NCBI GenBank assembly: GCA_046710535.1
Contig: JBKEHH010000012.1
Span: 1 to 64,000, forward strand
DNA from: CAWVSB01 sp046710535
GTDB lineage: Bacteria > Pseudomonadota > Gammaproteobacteria > Pseudomonadales > CAWVSB01
Direction of reading: 5' to 3'
Length of the DNA: 64,000 nucleotides
Below the pieces are notes generated by a model that had not been told where the DNA came from, did no database searches, and saw only the letters and a program-made list of their open reading frames with translations. This document shows, piece after piece, positions 34,001-43,440 of the stretch. Both the position numbers and the translations under genes were made by a program. The first letter of the stretch is position 1. Each line of letters opens with the position of its first letter.

Positions 34001-34681
34001 TTAAGTATGACGAATATCTTCACCTTTAACGATAAATACAATCTGCTCGCATAAGTTTTTAGCATGGTCACCAACACGCTCTAGCGAGCGTATTACCCAT
34101 AGCACATTCATTACTCGGCTTATCGAACGCGGATCTTCCATCATATAAGTCATTAACTCACGCAATGCTGTCTTATAATCTAAATCAATTTGCTCGTCTT
34201 CCTTTAATACTTCTAAGGCAGCAGCAGCATCTAAATTAGCAAATGCGGTTAAGGCATGATCCAACATCGTTAATACCGATTTTCCAATGTGACGAACTTC
34301 GGTATAACCCTTTGGTGATGCACCATTTTCTACTAAGTCTATGGCCTGCCTCGCGATTTTCTTGGCTTCGTCACCAATGCGCTCTAAGTCGCCCACAGCT
34401 CGACCAACTGACATAATAAAACGTAGGTCGCTGGCGGTAGGCTGACGCTTAACAATAATCAAGATGCACGCTTCGTCGATATCAATTTCCATATCATCAA
34501 CTTTTGATTCTTTATTGATAACTTTAGTCGCCAATAAGTCATCGGCATCACCAATCGCCTTTAATGCACTTTCAAGCTGACTCAGTACAGTACTACCCAT
34601 TTTTAAAGTTTTATCGCGGATACTTAGTAGCTCTTCATCAAAGTTTGAAACGATATGATTATCTAGTGGCATTTTGTCCAT
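34001..34681 (-). CDS. phoU: phosphate signalling complex protein PhoU
   Basis: 226 aa, two PhoU helical repeats: DKTLKMGSTVLSQLESAL with MEIDIDEACI in repeat one, and SVLTMLDHALTAF with DYKTALRELMTYMMEDPRSI in repeat two. PhoU links the Pst transporter to the PhoR sensor and keeps the Pho regulon off in high phosphate. It is the last gene of the pst operon, 11 bp after pstB, with AGAGGA before ATG. PhoB/PhoR are not in this window. Confidence 0.97.
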   Translation of the reverse strand: MDKMPLDNHIVSNFDEELLSIRDKTLKMGSTVLSQLESALKAIGDADDLLATKVINKESKVDDMEIDIDEACILIIVKRQPTASDLRFIMSVGRAVGDLERIGDEAKKIARQAIDLVENGASPKGYTEVRHIGKSVLTMLDHALTAFANLDAAAALEVLKEDEQIDLDYKTALRELMTYMMEDPRSISRVMNVLWVIRSLERVGDHAKNLCEQIVFIVKGEDIRHT

Positions 34682-34692
34682 AATTTTATCCT

Positions 34693-35505
34693 CTAACCGA
34701 AACGGCCAGTAATGTAGGCTTCCGTTAATTCGTGCTGTGGCGTGGTGAACACCATATCTGTGGCATTTACTTCGACCAACTTTCCGAGATGAAAATAAGC
34801 AGTTCGCTTCGACACTCTCGCAGCCTGCTGCATTGAGTGAGTCACAATAGCGATAGCATAATTTTGACTTAACTCTTCAATCAATTCTTCAATTCTTGCT
34901 GTTGCAATAGGATCAAGCGCCGAACAAGGCTCATCCATCAAAATTACTTCAGGGCTAACGGCAATCGCTCTGGCAATACATAAGCGCTGCTGCTGACCAC
35001 CAGATAAACCGGTACCCGGTCCGTCTAACCTGTCTTTCACTTCATTCCACAAACTTGCCCGGCGTAAGCTTTTTTCTACCATTTCATCCAACTCATCCTT
35101 GCTATCGAACAAACCATGAATTTTCGGACCATAGGCAACATTGTCATAAATGCTTTTGGGGAATGGATTAGGCTTTTGAAACACCATACCAACCCGGGCA
35201 CGCAGCGCAACCACATCCATATTACTGCTATAGATATCCTCTCCTTCCAGTAAAATATCACCCGATATTTTACAGCCGTCAATAGTGTCGTTCATGCGAT
35301 TAAGACAACGTAAAAATGTAGATTTACCACAACCAGACGGTCCAATCATCGCCACAATATCGTTTTTGCCAAGGTCGATACTTACATCATGTATGGCTTG
35401 TTTATCGTCATAGAATACATCGATGTTTTTCATCTGCATTTTTGGGTCCACTACAGCCACACTGCCCACTGTTGGCTCACTCAAATTTACGTCTGTACCA
35501 TCCAT
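34693..35505 (-). CDS. pstB: phosphate ABC transporter ATP-binding protein
   Basis: ATPase of the high-affinity phosphate importer. Walker A GPSGCGKST, Q-loop VFQKPNPFPKSI (a PstB hallmark), signature LSGGQQQR and Walker B VILMDEPCSALD are complete. The frame opens at GTG 35517, but ATG 35505 has GTGGA at proper spacing and is preferred (270 aa). It precedes phoU and follows pstA by about 60 bp. Confidence 0.97.
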   Translation of the reverse strand: MDGTDVNLSEPTVGSVAVVDPKMQMKNIDVFYDDKQAIHDVSIDLGKNDIVAMIGPSGCGKSTFLRCLNRMNDTIDGCKISGDILLEGEDIYSSNMDVVALRARVGMVFQKPNPFPKSIYDNVAYGPKIHGLFDSKDELDEMVEKSLRRASLWNEVKDRLDGPGTGLSGGQQQRLCIARAIAVSPEVILMDEPCSALDPIATARIEELIEELSQNYAIAIVTHSMQQAARVSKRTAYFHLGKLVEVNATDMVFTTPQHELTEAYITGRFG

Positions 35506-35578
35506 TGATTTTTCCACTATTTAGCCCTACTCAGTATTGATTTTTTTAGTAACTCTTTCGCTTAATAAAAATCGCCGT

Positions 35579-36859
35579 CTACCATCTTTTCTCTAATCGT
35601 TTTCTAACCACAACGGCAAAGGTATTCATGCAGATCAAAAAGCCCAACAACACCATAATAGCCGCCGATGTTTTTTCTACAAAGGCACGTTCAGGGCTAT
35701 CTGCCCATAAGAATATTTGCACTGGCAGCACGGTTGATGGGTCAGTAAACCCACTAGGTACATCAACGATAAAGGCAATCATACCAATCATCATTAATGG
35801 TGCAGTTTCACCAAGCGCCTGCGCCATGCCAATAATTGCACCGGTTAACATTCCCGGCATTGCCAATGGCAACACATGATGCAATACAACTTGTTGTTTC
35901 GACGCCCCCAAGCCTCTGGCGGCATCACGAATTGACGGCGGTACAGTTTTAATTGCCGCTCGACTGGTAATAATAATAGTCGGCAAAGTCATCAAGGTAA
36001 GTACTAACCCACCAATCAATGGAATTGATCGCGGCACTTCAAAAAAGCTAATAAAAATCGCTAAGCCTAACAAACCAAATATTATTGACGGTACTGCTGC
36101 AAGGTTATTAATATTAACCTCAATGAAATCAGTCCACTTATTTTTAGGCGCAAATTCTTCTAAATAAATAGCCGCCGCCACACCGATAGGAAACGACAGC
36201 CCTAAAGTCACTATCATGGTTAAGATTGAACCAACTACAGCGCTTAATATACCTGCTTGCTCTGGCTCACGTGAATCACCATTAGTAAAAAAGTTACTAT
36301 TAAAGCGCAATTCTATTTTGCCGCTATCAATTAGTGCATCAGCCCATTTACGCTGCTCTTCACTAATACGACCTATATAAGGATCGCCGTCCAAGACAGA
36401 TTTATAATACGAGTCAATATCATCATCAGCCAATAACCAAACAGTAGCAGTAGTGTTAAATAATTCAGGTTTTTCGAACAGGTAGTCACGCATATCATAA
36501 CCCGCGCCCGTACTGGCTAAACTATAGATCTCACGTTTAGCTTTTCTGCCAGTTACTTCACTAAACTCAGTGCGCAAACTCTGCTTGATAATTCCTTGCC
36601 AATCGCCCAAGACCACTGCCTCTTGGTCAGCCAAATTATCAACCCCTAAAATATCACTATCAAAGTTAACGTCTAACTGTATATAACTTAACCGAAACGC
36701 GCCGTGCCCCTTGCCTACAATATCCACAAATAAAAGGGCTAAGCACGACAATGCAAAAATAATGGAAATGCGCCCATACCACTTAAAACGTTTTTCAGCG
36801 CGGTAGCGTTTGCCTAAAGATTTTTCAATTCTGTCAATTGTTGCGGGTTGCTTACTCAT
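35579..36859 (-). CDS. pstA: phosphate ABC transporter permease, long form
   Basis: 426 aa, against about 300 in E. coli. One membrane helix at about 28-47 is followed by some 150 extracytoplasmic residues before the conserved permease core (helices from about 205). The EAA-type coupling loop RDAARGLGASKQQVVLHHVLP is intact. Long PstA proteins of this layout are known in several marine gammaproteobacteria. GGGAG before ATG 36859; the start overlaps the end of pstC by eight bases. Confidence 0.95.
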   Translation of the reverse strand: MSKQPATIDRIEKSLGKRYRAEKRFKWYGRISIIFALSCLALLFVDIVGKGHGAFRLSYIQLDVNFDSDILGVDNLADQEAVVLGDWQGIIKQSLRTEFSEVTGRKAKREIYSLASTGAGYDMRDYLFEKPELFNTTATVWLLADDDIDSYYKSVLDGDPYIGRISEEQRKWADALIDSGKIELRFNSNFFTNGDSREPEQAGILSAVVGSILTMIVTLGLSFPIGVAAAIYLEEFAPKNKWTDFIEVNINNLAAVPSIIFGLLGLAIFISFFEVPRSIPLIGGLVLTLMTLPTIIITSRAAIKTVPPSIRDAARGLGASKQQVVLHHVLPLAMPGMLTGAIIGMAQALGETAPLMMIGMIAFIVDVPSGFTDPSTVLPVQIFLWADSPERAFVEKTSAAIMVLLGFLICMNTFAVVVRKRLEKRW

Positions 36860-38240
36860 ATTGCTCCCGGTATTTCTTTACTATGCGCAAGGCAAATATA
36901 TTTAGCACCAAGGTGACTGAAAACAGCATCAAACCTAAGGCAAAAGCAGCTAAGGTTTTAGGGCTATCGAACTCTTGATCGCCAGTTAACAATGTCACTA
37001 TCTGTACGGTAACCGTGGTCACTGTTTCTAACGGATTGGCGGTTAGCTTAGCAGCTAAGCCGGCGGCCATAACCACAATCATGGTCTCACCAATAGCGCG
37101 TGATACCGCCAGTAAAATACCACCAACAATACCCGGTAGCGCCGCTGGGATAATAACGTTACGGATAGTTTCTGACTTAGTTGCACCCATGGCTAAAGAG
37201 CCGTCACGCATAGATTGAGGCACAGCTGTAATGACGTCATCTGATAGTGATGAAATAAAGGGGATAATCATAACGCCCATCACCGCACCTGCAGCCAATG
37301 CGCTCTCAGACGAAATCGACACCCCCATTGATGCACCTAACTCTCGGACAAATGGCGCAACCGTTAAGGCAGCAAAAAAACCGTACACAACTGTCGGAAT
37401 ACCGGCCAAAATCTCTAACGCTGGCTTAGTATAATTACGCACATTGGAACTGGCGTACTCAGACAAATATATTGCCGACATTAGTCCGGCTGGTACCGCT
37501 ACTAGCATCGCTATTGCAGACACCATTAAGGTACCGGTAAATAATGGTACCGCACCAAAACTGCTTGAAGAACCTACCTGGTCCGCACGAATAGCAACCT
37601 GAGGGCTCCACTCTAAACCGAAAATGAATTCAGTAATTGGCACCATTTGAAAGAAGCGAATAGACTCAAAAACAACGGATAGAACAATACCCAAAGTGGT
37701 AAAAACAGCAATACAAGCACACCCTAGCAACAGCATTTGGGTCATTTTCTCTACTTGCTCGCGCGCTTGCATTTGTGGCGAAATTTTAGCCCTTGCAAAC
37801 AATAGCCCACCAATAGCTAAACAACTCACTATAAAAGTAAGTACCCAGCGACCGGTAGCTTGTAAAGCAACCAGACTGTCGGCAGCCACTAAAATGCCAG
37901 CTTCCTGGCCATCTCTGGGTAAGGCGCCATAAGCAACGTTTTCAATTCTATTGAGCAGTAAATTATATTCTGATTGGTTGGCAGGGATTAAGCCGACTGA
38001 GACTGAGTCCATTACTATATTATTGACAATAGAGCTTTGAAAAATCATGCCGAAGAGTAAAACTACTAAAGCAGGTAAGCCACACCAAATAACAGTTTGC
38101 ATGCCGTAATACGCTGGCAATGAATGTAAATGGCGAATCCCGCCGATTGGTTTTGCAATCGCTAGGGACTGCCTTTTACCGACAACAAAAGCAAAGACGG
38201 AAAAGCAGATCAGTATAATTAATAGGCTAGTGGGTTGCAT
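36852..38240 (-). CDS. pstC: phosphate ABC transporter permease, long form
   Basis: 462 aa, about 140 more than E. coli PstC. An N-terminal helix, a periplasmic stretch and extra helices precede the core; the core includes EFIFGLEWSP, the SAIYLSEYAS segment and the coupling loop SMRDGSLAMGATKSETIRNV (20 residues). Partner of PstA in the inner-membrane channel. Lies 109 bp after pstS with a hairpin between them. Confidence 0.95.
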   Translation of the reverse strand: MQPTSLLIILICFSVFAFVVGKRQSLAIAKPIGGIRHLHSLPAYYGMQTVIWCGLPALVVLLFGMIFQSSIVNNIVMDSVSVGLIPANQSEYNLLLNRIENVAYGALPRDGQEAGILVAADSLVALQATGRWVLTFIVSCLAIGGLLFARAKISPQMQAREQVEKMTQMLLLGCACIAVFTTLGIVLSVVFESIRFFQMVPITEFIFGLEWSPQVAIRADQVGSSSSFGAVPLFTGTLMVSAIAMLVAVPAGLMSAIYLSEYASSNVRNYTKPALEILAGIPTVVYGFFAALTVAPFVRELGASMGVSISSESALAAGAVMGVMIIPFISSLSDDVITAVPQSMRDGSLAMGATKSETIRNVIIPAALPGIVGGILLAVSRAIGETMIVVMAAGLAAKLTANPLETVTTVTVQIVTLLTGDQEFDSPKTLAAFALGLMLFSVTLVLNIFALRIVKKYREQYE

Positions 38241-38291
38241 GACTAGTAATATTCTCTAATGATCGGATAAAACTTACTGCTAGTTACTAAC

Positions 38292-38321
38292 ATAGCTCAA
38301 CACCTTTCGGTGCTGAGCTAT
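38292..38321 (-). promoter_or_regulatory. intercistronic hairpin between pstS and pstC
   Basis: Stem TAGCTCA-x-CACC with TTTC loop and one internal mismatch, not followed by T. Such hairpins after a binding-protein gene commonly raise its mRNA level above that of the permease genes; that role is inferred here. Confidence 0.5.
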
Positions 38322-38349
38322 TTAATTCACACATTTATTACGCTAACAA

Positions 38350-39402
38350 TTACAACAAGTCACTGCGTTGCATCGATATTAGCGAAGTAGCCGTATTACG
38401 TGTTTCTTTACGCATCTCTGCCGACATTGGAATCATACCTTTGTCAGTTAAATACCCTTCTTCACCGAATGCTTTTTCGCTGGTGAATTCCTTCAAGTAA
38501 CCGGCAATACCTGGTACTACACCTACGTGGGCTTTCTTAACATAAAAGTACAGTGGGCGAGATACTGGATAAGACTTGTCCGCAATGGTTTCAAAGGTTG
38601 GTGCAATTCCCTCAATTAGAGAACCTTGAACCTTATCCGCATTTTGCTCTAAGAAACTAAAGCCAAATACTCCAAAAGCGTCAGGATTTGCATTAAGCTT
38701 TTGTACGATCAAGTTGTCGTTTTCGCCAGCTTCAATGTATGCACCATCTTCACGAATACTGTGACAAATCGCTTTGTATTGTTTTTTGTCTTTCTTCTTC
38801 ATGGCGGCAATCCAAGCCACCTTTTTACAACCACCTTCCATTGCTAACTCAGCAAATGCATCACGGGTGCCTGAAGTTGGCGGTGGGCCTAGCACTTCAA
38901 TTTTAGTATTTGGCAGGGCTGGATTAACTTGCTGCCAAGTTTTATACGGATTTTCAATCAACTCACCTTCTTTCTGACCTGGCACCATTTTGGCCAACGC
39001 TAAGAAGATATCTTTACGTTCAATATTCATCTCGCCTGCTTTGACAGAGTTCGCTAGCACAATGCCATCAAAGCCAACTTTAATTTCGATAACTTCAGTA
39101 ACACCGTTTCCAGCACACTTGTCGAACTCGCTTAGTTTAATGCGACGTGAAGAATTAGTGATGTCAGGAAACTGAGTACCAACGCCTGAACAGAACAATT
39201 GCAAACCACCGCCAGAGCCAGTTGACTCAATTTTTGGAGTCGCTTTACCGGTTGCGCGGCCATAACGCTCTGCGACTACTGTAGCAAAAGGGTATACGGT
39301 CGAAGAACCAACCACTTCTACGTTATCTCTAGCCATTGACAATGGAGTTACGACACAACCTATCGCGGCTATTACACTTATCACACCAAGTTTCATTTTC
39401 AT
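38350..39402 (-). CDS. pstS: phosphate ABC transporter substrate-binding protein
   Basis: Periplasmic phosphate-binding protein. The start at 39402 has AGGAG eight bases upstream and gives a clean signal peptide (KLGVISVIAAIGCVV, cleavage near SMA). Phosphate-contact loops are visible: GSSTVYPF, ESTGSGGGLQLFC, NSSRRIK and PPTSGTRDAF. 350 aa, similar to the group with cysteines forming a disulfide. First gene of the pst operon, directly behind the Pho boxes. Confidence 0.96.
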   Translation of the reverse strand: MKMKLGVISVIAAIGCVVTPLSMARDNVEVVGSSTVYPFATVVAERYGRATGKATPKIESTGSGGGLQLFCSGVGTQFPDITNSSRRIKLSEFDKCAGNGVTEVIEIKVGFDGIVLANSVKAGEMNIERKDIFLALAKMVPGQKEGELIENPYKTWQQVNPALPNTKIEVLGPPPTSGTRDAFAELAMEGGCKKVAWIAAMKKKDKKQYKAICHSIREDGAYIEAGENDNLIVQKLNANPDAFGVFGFSFLEQNADKVQGSLIEGIAPTFETIADKSYPVSRPLYFYVKKAHVGVVPGIAGYLKEFTSEKAFGEEGYLTDKGMIPMSAEMRKETRNTATSLISMQRSDLL

Positions 39403-39454
39403 TTGTTCGCTCCTGAAAGCACTATTTAAGTTAACACCTGAGATAGTAGAAGTA

Positions 39455-39498
39455 CTTGATGACAACTATATGAAAGGATTGTGACAATTGCGTGACAG
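39455..39498 (-). promoter_or_regulatory. tandem Pho boxes (PhoB binding sites)
   Basis: Four 11-bp direct repeats on the minus strand: CTGTCACGCAA, TTGTCACAATC, CTTTCATATAG, TTGTCATCAAG. The first pair closely matches the E. coli Pho box consensus and the second starts exactly 22 bp on. Located 53-96 bp before the pstS start, the position expected for PhoB activation under phosphate limitation. Confidence 0.88.
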
Positions 39499-39604
39499 AT
39501 GTTTGTAATAGCGAGATAAGCTAGCTATTAAAGAAGCATCGCCTGCCTGCGTTAAGCGCTATAATCTGGTGAAATCGCTGGTTCACACTAAAACAAGTCA
39601 CCTT

Positions 39605-40057
39605 ATGCAAGCTCAAGCCACCATATCCAATGCTAGTCAGGCTGATCTACTGTGGGTAAATCAACAATACAAAACCATTGATTTTAAGCCCTCATGCTTT
39701 GAAAATGAGCTTATTGTCGTCGCTAAAGTCGACAATAAGCCAGTAGGTGTGGGCAGACTGCAAACTATCGAAGACACAGTGGCTGAACTTGGCGGCATCT
39801 ATGTTGAAAGCGCGCATCGTCAACAAGGCTTAGCGGACAAGATAGTTGCCTATTTATTAGCCAACTCAACAAGCTACGAAATTATTTACTGTTTACCTTT
39901 TACCCATCTGGCACCGTTTTACCAGCGCTTTGGCTTTAAACCGGTCACCACATTTGCAACCGTCCCTCAGGAAGTTAGCGCCAAGGTAGATTGGTGCAGG
40001 GATACCTATGAACACCCCGTTTTATTGCATGCTTTTACTAATCAATGCATGAAATAA
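39605..40057 (+). CDS. GNAT family N-acetyltransferase
   Basis: 150 aa from ATG 39605; a GTG at 39569 would add 12 residues. The acetyl-CoA segment is GGIYVESAHRQQGLADKI (Q/RxxGxA type), and the C-terminal FYQRFGFKPV is typical of GNAT proteins. Substrate unknown. Its last 13 bases overlap the start of the EamA transporter gene, so the two are translationally coupled. Confidence 0.85.
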   Translation: MQAQATISNASQADLLWVNQQYKTIDFKPSCFENELIVVAKVDNKPVGVGRLQTIEDTVAELGGIYVESAHRQQGLADKIVAYLLANSTSYEIIYCLPFTHLAPFYQRFGFKPVTTFATVPQEVSAKVDWCRDTYEHPVLLHAFTNQCMK

Positions 40058-40902
40058 ACAATAATTATAATCCTGTTAGCGCCGTAACATGGATGATGGG
40101 TGCCTTGGTGTCATTCTCAACGATAGCCATTTGTGCCAGAGAACTAAGTGGCGTTGTGCCTATTTATCACACCTTGCTTGTCCGCAGCGTCATTGGCCTG
40201 ATATGTATCACCTTAATAATTGTGCTTAAGCAACGTAGGGATTTGTTTAGCACAACAAAGATAAGACTACATAGTGGTAGAAATATTTTTCACTTTGCAG
40301 GCCAATACACATGGTTTTGGGGAATATCACTATTGCCTCTCGCCGAGGTATTTGCCTTAGAGTTTACGGTGCCTATATGGACGGCAATTATTGCAGCAAT
40401 ATTTTTAGATGAAAAAATCACTGGCCGAAAAGTACTATCAATAGTTCTAGGGCTTTGCGGTGTGTTGATCATAGTAAAACCAGGCTATGGCATTGTTGAA
40501 GCAGGCGCATTTATTGTACTCGCTTCTGCGCTGCTATTTTCAGTCTCACACACCACCAGTAAAGTGCTGTCACGCACCGAAAATAGCCTCACTATTTTAT
40601 TCTATATGTGCCTTATTCAGTTACCGATTGGGCTAATACTTGCCATCAGCGATTGGACATGGCCGCAACTCAACGACTGGCCATGGTTACTACTGGTTAG
40701 CTTAAGCGCCCTGTCTGCTCGTTTTTGTCTGACCAGAGCGATGCAGTATGCAGATGTAACAACCATCGTTACGCTAGATTTCCTACGCCTGCCGCTGATC
40801 GCCTTAGTTGGGGTATTGCTTTATCAAGAGCAGTTTGAATTGTCACTGATAATTGGTGGTCTGATTATGCTAAGTGCAAATCTAGTGGGGGCTCGCCGTT
40901 GA
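40045..40902 (+). CDS. EamA/DMT family transporter
   Basis: 285 aa with ten hydrophobic helices in two EamA repeats (first ends around GVLIIVKPGYG, second begins LFSVSHTTSKVLS). Such proteins export amino acids, nucleosides or other metabolites, often by drug/metabolite exchange. ATG lies inside the GNAT gene. The downstream decarboxylase gene is convergent. Confidence 0.9.
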   Translation: MHEINNNYNPVSAVTWMMGALVSFSTIAICARELSGVVPIYHTLLVRSVIGLICITLIIVLKQRRDLFSTTKIRLHSGRNIFHFAGQYTWFWGISLLPLAEVFALEFTVPIWTAIIAAIFLDEKITGRKVLSIVLGLCGVLIIVKPGYGIVEAGAFIVLASALLFSVSHTTSKVLSRTENSLTILFYMCLIQLPIGLILAISDWTWPQLNDWPWLLLVSLSALSARFCLTRAMQYADVTTIVTLDFLRLPLIALVGVLLYQEQFELSLIIGGLIMLSANLVGARR

Positions 40903-40938
40903 CATTTTTTTCTACCAAGTAAGTCTTGGCTGAAGCTA

Positions 40939-42114
40939 TCAGATAAATTGCACTTCAGGCATGGCAAAGCCGTTAAATTCACAGGCAGTGGAATTGGTAT
41001 ATGCACCGCCAGCTTCTATATAGACAAAGTCATCGGCTTGCATACCTGCTGGTAATTGACGCACTTCTTTAAACACATCAATAGAATCGCAAGTCGGGCC
41101 TGCCATATGCCAGTCGCGTTTTGGTCCGCTGCGGTCGGTATGTAATATAAATGGCAGATCATTCATTTCTATTAAGCCGCCGTAAAAGCCAGCATCTAAA
41201 TACAACCAACGCTGCTCGCCTCGACTGGCGGTGCCAACTACCCGACAAACAAAATGGCCAGCATCAGCAACCAAATAACGGCCTGGCTCAGCGATAACTT
41301 TAACGTGCTCACCAAATGCATCCAGTTCCACTGAGATCGCGGCACCTATGGCTTCGATTTCAGGCGTCACATTACCTAAGGGTACAGGATAACCACCGCC
41401 GATATTTAACAAGCGTGGGTTGAATTTTAACGCCTCAAGCTGATCAAATAGTTTTCTAGCACTGCGAATACCTGTAACCCAGTTTTGAATATTCAAACAC
41501 TGGGAGCCTGAGTGGAAAGTTACCCCACCCAAGTCGGCAGCTAGCTCCTGTGCAACGGCAATAATATCAGCCACATCATCATGACTAGCGCCAAATTTAC
41601 TCGACAGCTCCCACACAGCTCCTTCATTCGATGTATAAATACGCAAATAGAATTTAGCGTCTGACTTAGCACTATGTACTTTTCTCAACTCATCTACCGA
41701 GTCCACCACATACCACTCAACGCCTTGGTCAACCGCAAATTGTAAATGCTGGTTAGACTTAATAGGATTGCTATAAAACACTGCCGCCGGATTAACACCT
41801 TGGGCTAGCAATAATTCTAGCTCTTTTTTTGATGCAACTTCAAAACCAACACCTTCTTCTTGAAAGATTGAAATGATTTCAGGCAGAGGATTACACTTGA
41901 GCGCAAAGTGAGGATGAACCCTAGGCATAGCCGCAATAAAACGCCGCGCCTTTTCTCTAATTAGTTGTCTTTGTAACAACAATACTGGCTGACGGTAATT
42001 ATCTGCATTAACGTGCTGGCGAGTATTATCTAACTCCACATGGGCTCGCAATGGCGTACCTTCAACAATCACGTCTACTATCGCTGTTGATAGTGTTTTC
42101 GATTGACCTAACAT
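40939..42114 (-). CDS. ornithine/lysine decarboxylase, eukaryotic-type (fold III, PLP)
   Basis: 391 aa. The frame is open to a TTG at 42177, but ATG 42114 has GCGGAG at ideal spacing and is used. PLP lysine is in HFALKCNPLP, HSGSQC and LNIGGGYPV bind PLP, EPGRYLVA follows, and the C-terminal GPTCDSIDVF supplies the catalytic Cys of ornithine decarboxylases. Makes putrescine or cadaverine. Divergent from an Lrp-type gene that may regulate it. Confidence 0.9.
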   Translation of the reverse strand: MLGQSKTLSTAIVDVIVEGTPLRAHVELDNTRQHVNADNYRQPVLLLQRQLIREKARRFIAAMPRVHPHFALKCNPLPEIISIFQEEGVGFEVASKKELELLLAQGVNPAAVFYSNPIKSNQHLQFAVDQGVEWYVVDSVDELRKVHSAKSDAKFYLRIYTSNEGAVWELSSKFGASHDDVADIIAVAQELAADLGGVTFHSGSQCLNIQNWVTGIRSARKLFDQLEALKFNPRLLNIGGGYPVPLGNVTPEIEAIGAAISVELDAFGEHVKVIAEPGRYLVADAGHFVCRVVGTASRGEQRWLYLDAGFYGGLIEMNDLPFILHTDRSGPKRDWHMAGPTCDSIDVFKEVRQLPAGMQADDFVYIEAGGAYTNSTACEFNGFAMPEVQFI

Positions 42115-42263
42115 AGCTAACTCCGCAAACTTCGATAATAAAACAGTTGAACCTATTTTATGGTCTATAGTTGTCAAAACGAATAATCATCTTGATAATA
42201 ATGCATATATTTCCTTATCATATTGTATAATATAGTGATCTAAATGATAAATATGGTGAAATA
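42115..42263. promoter_or_regulatory. AT-rich divergent control region
   Basis: 149 bp between the decarboxylase and Lrp-family genes. The stretch 42205-42260 is almost only A/T with imperfect inverted repeats around ATCATATT and AATATAGTGAT, the kind of bent DNA bound by Lrp/AsnC octamers. Both genes probably answer to the regulator (inference). Confidence 0.4.
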
Positions 42264-42692
42264 ATGATCAAAACAGATGCCTTAGATCGGCAATTATTAA
42301 CCCTACTTAGTCAAAACAGCCGAGCAAGCATTACTGCCCTCGCTAGCCAGCTAAAGGTTAGTCGCGCAACCGCACAAGACCGCTTAACCAAACTAGAGAA
42401 AGCTGGCGTTATTACTGGCTATACCGTCGCTATAGATCCCGATTTCGCCCAGCAAATGATTAGCGCTCATTCCATGATTACTGTCGACCCAAAAAAATAT
42501 CGCGCGATAACATTACTACTGAAAAAAATCCCCGCAGTACAATCAGTTTATTCGGTTAACGGCGAATATGACTTAATGGCAGTACTACAAGAACCCACCA
42601 CCCAAGAGTTAGATGCTCAGCTAGAAGAAATAGGTAATATTGACGGCGTGATTAGAACATCCACCTTGATACTGTTATCCAAACTACACTAA
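42264..42692 (+). CDS. Lrp/AsnC family transcriptional regulator
   Basis: 142 aa. Helix-turn-helix LLSQNSRASITALASQLKVS (in part) and ATAQDRLTKLEKAGVITGY, then the RAM effector domain ending GEYDLMAVLQ and GVIRTSTLILLSKL. Probably controls the divergent decarboxylase in answer to an amino acid. Its stop overlaps the convergent trmK stop by four bases. Confidence 0.92.
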   Translation: MIKTDALDRQLLTLLSQNSRASITALASQLKVSRATAQDRLTKLEKAGVITGYTVAIDPDFAQQMISAHSMITVDPKKYRAITLLLKKIPAVQSVYSVNGEYDLMAVLQEPTTQELDAQLEEIGNIDGVIRTSTLILLSKLH

Positions 42693-43369
42693 TTGAAATT
42701 ATCACCATAGCAGCTCTGATACAAAGCTAGAACTTCTTGCGCGGCGTCGGCCTTACTACCCATCAGCCTTTTTTCATACAAAGTTATTAAGTTTTTTAAA
42801 TAGCGTTGGTGATCGCTACTATTGCTGTCCCACATTTCACCTAATAGCGACACGCCTTCTAAATCAGTAGACTCATAGCGTGCATAGATAACTTCATAAA
42901 ATCGATTATTATCGGCAATAATACTCTCAGCCAACAAACCAAAATTATTGTTAGATAGATAATCTCGCAAGCTATAAACACTGGTACTAGGGCAGAATAT
43001 AAAATCTATAGGTGATTTATTGTTAGCTAGCAACCGGGGCAGCAACTCAGCTATCAGCTCCCCACCAATACCGGCAACAATGACTAAATGGCTTTTATCT
43101 TTGGCCAGCTTTAACTGAGCAAAGTCTTGGGTGTAAATCGTATAATTAGTGTACGGTTGACCCTCTAAACACTGGCTTAGCGCCTTAGTAATACTTATAA
43201 CTTGATCAACAAAAACAAGCTGCCCACGCCGATTGCTCGCTAATATCTTTTGCCCTAAATAACCATGATCACAGCAAGTATCCCAAATAATGTCATAGTC
43301 TTTATTAGCAGCTTCATATTGTTTATAGATCGCCGCAAGCCGCGGCGTTAAGGATATTGTTTGTGTCAT
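42689..43369 (-). CDS. TrmK-type tRNA (adenine-N1) methyltransferase
   Basis: 226 aa from ATG 43369. N-terminal LTPRLAAIYKQY with WDTCCDHGYLGQKIL forms SAM motif I as in TrmK (tRNA A22 N1-methyltransferase), and VIVAGIGGELIAELLPRLL is the other family mark. CPSTSVYSLRDYL matches the TrmK active region. Function by family; the gene converges with the Lrp gene. Confidence 0.85.
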   Translation of the reverse strand: MTQTISLTPRLAAIYKQYEAANKDYDIIWDTCCDHGYLGQKILASNRRGQLVFVDQVISITKALSQCLEGQPYTNYTIYTQDFAQLKLAKDKSHLVIVAGIGGELIAELLPRLLANNKSPIDFIFCPSTSVYSLRDYLSNNNFGLLAESIIADNNRFYEVIYARYESTDLEGVSLLGEMWDSNSSDHQRYLKNLITLYEKRLMGSKADAAQEVLALYQSCYGDNFN

Positions 43370-43440
43370 CAATAGCTATCCACTTATAGTGCAATAATAA
43401 TAATAATAATGCTAACTAGTATTACAGCGCAGATATCATT

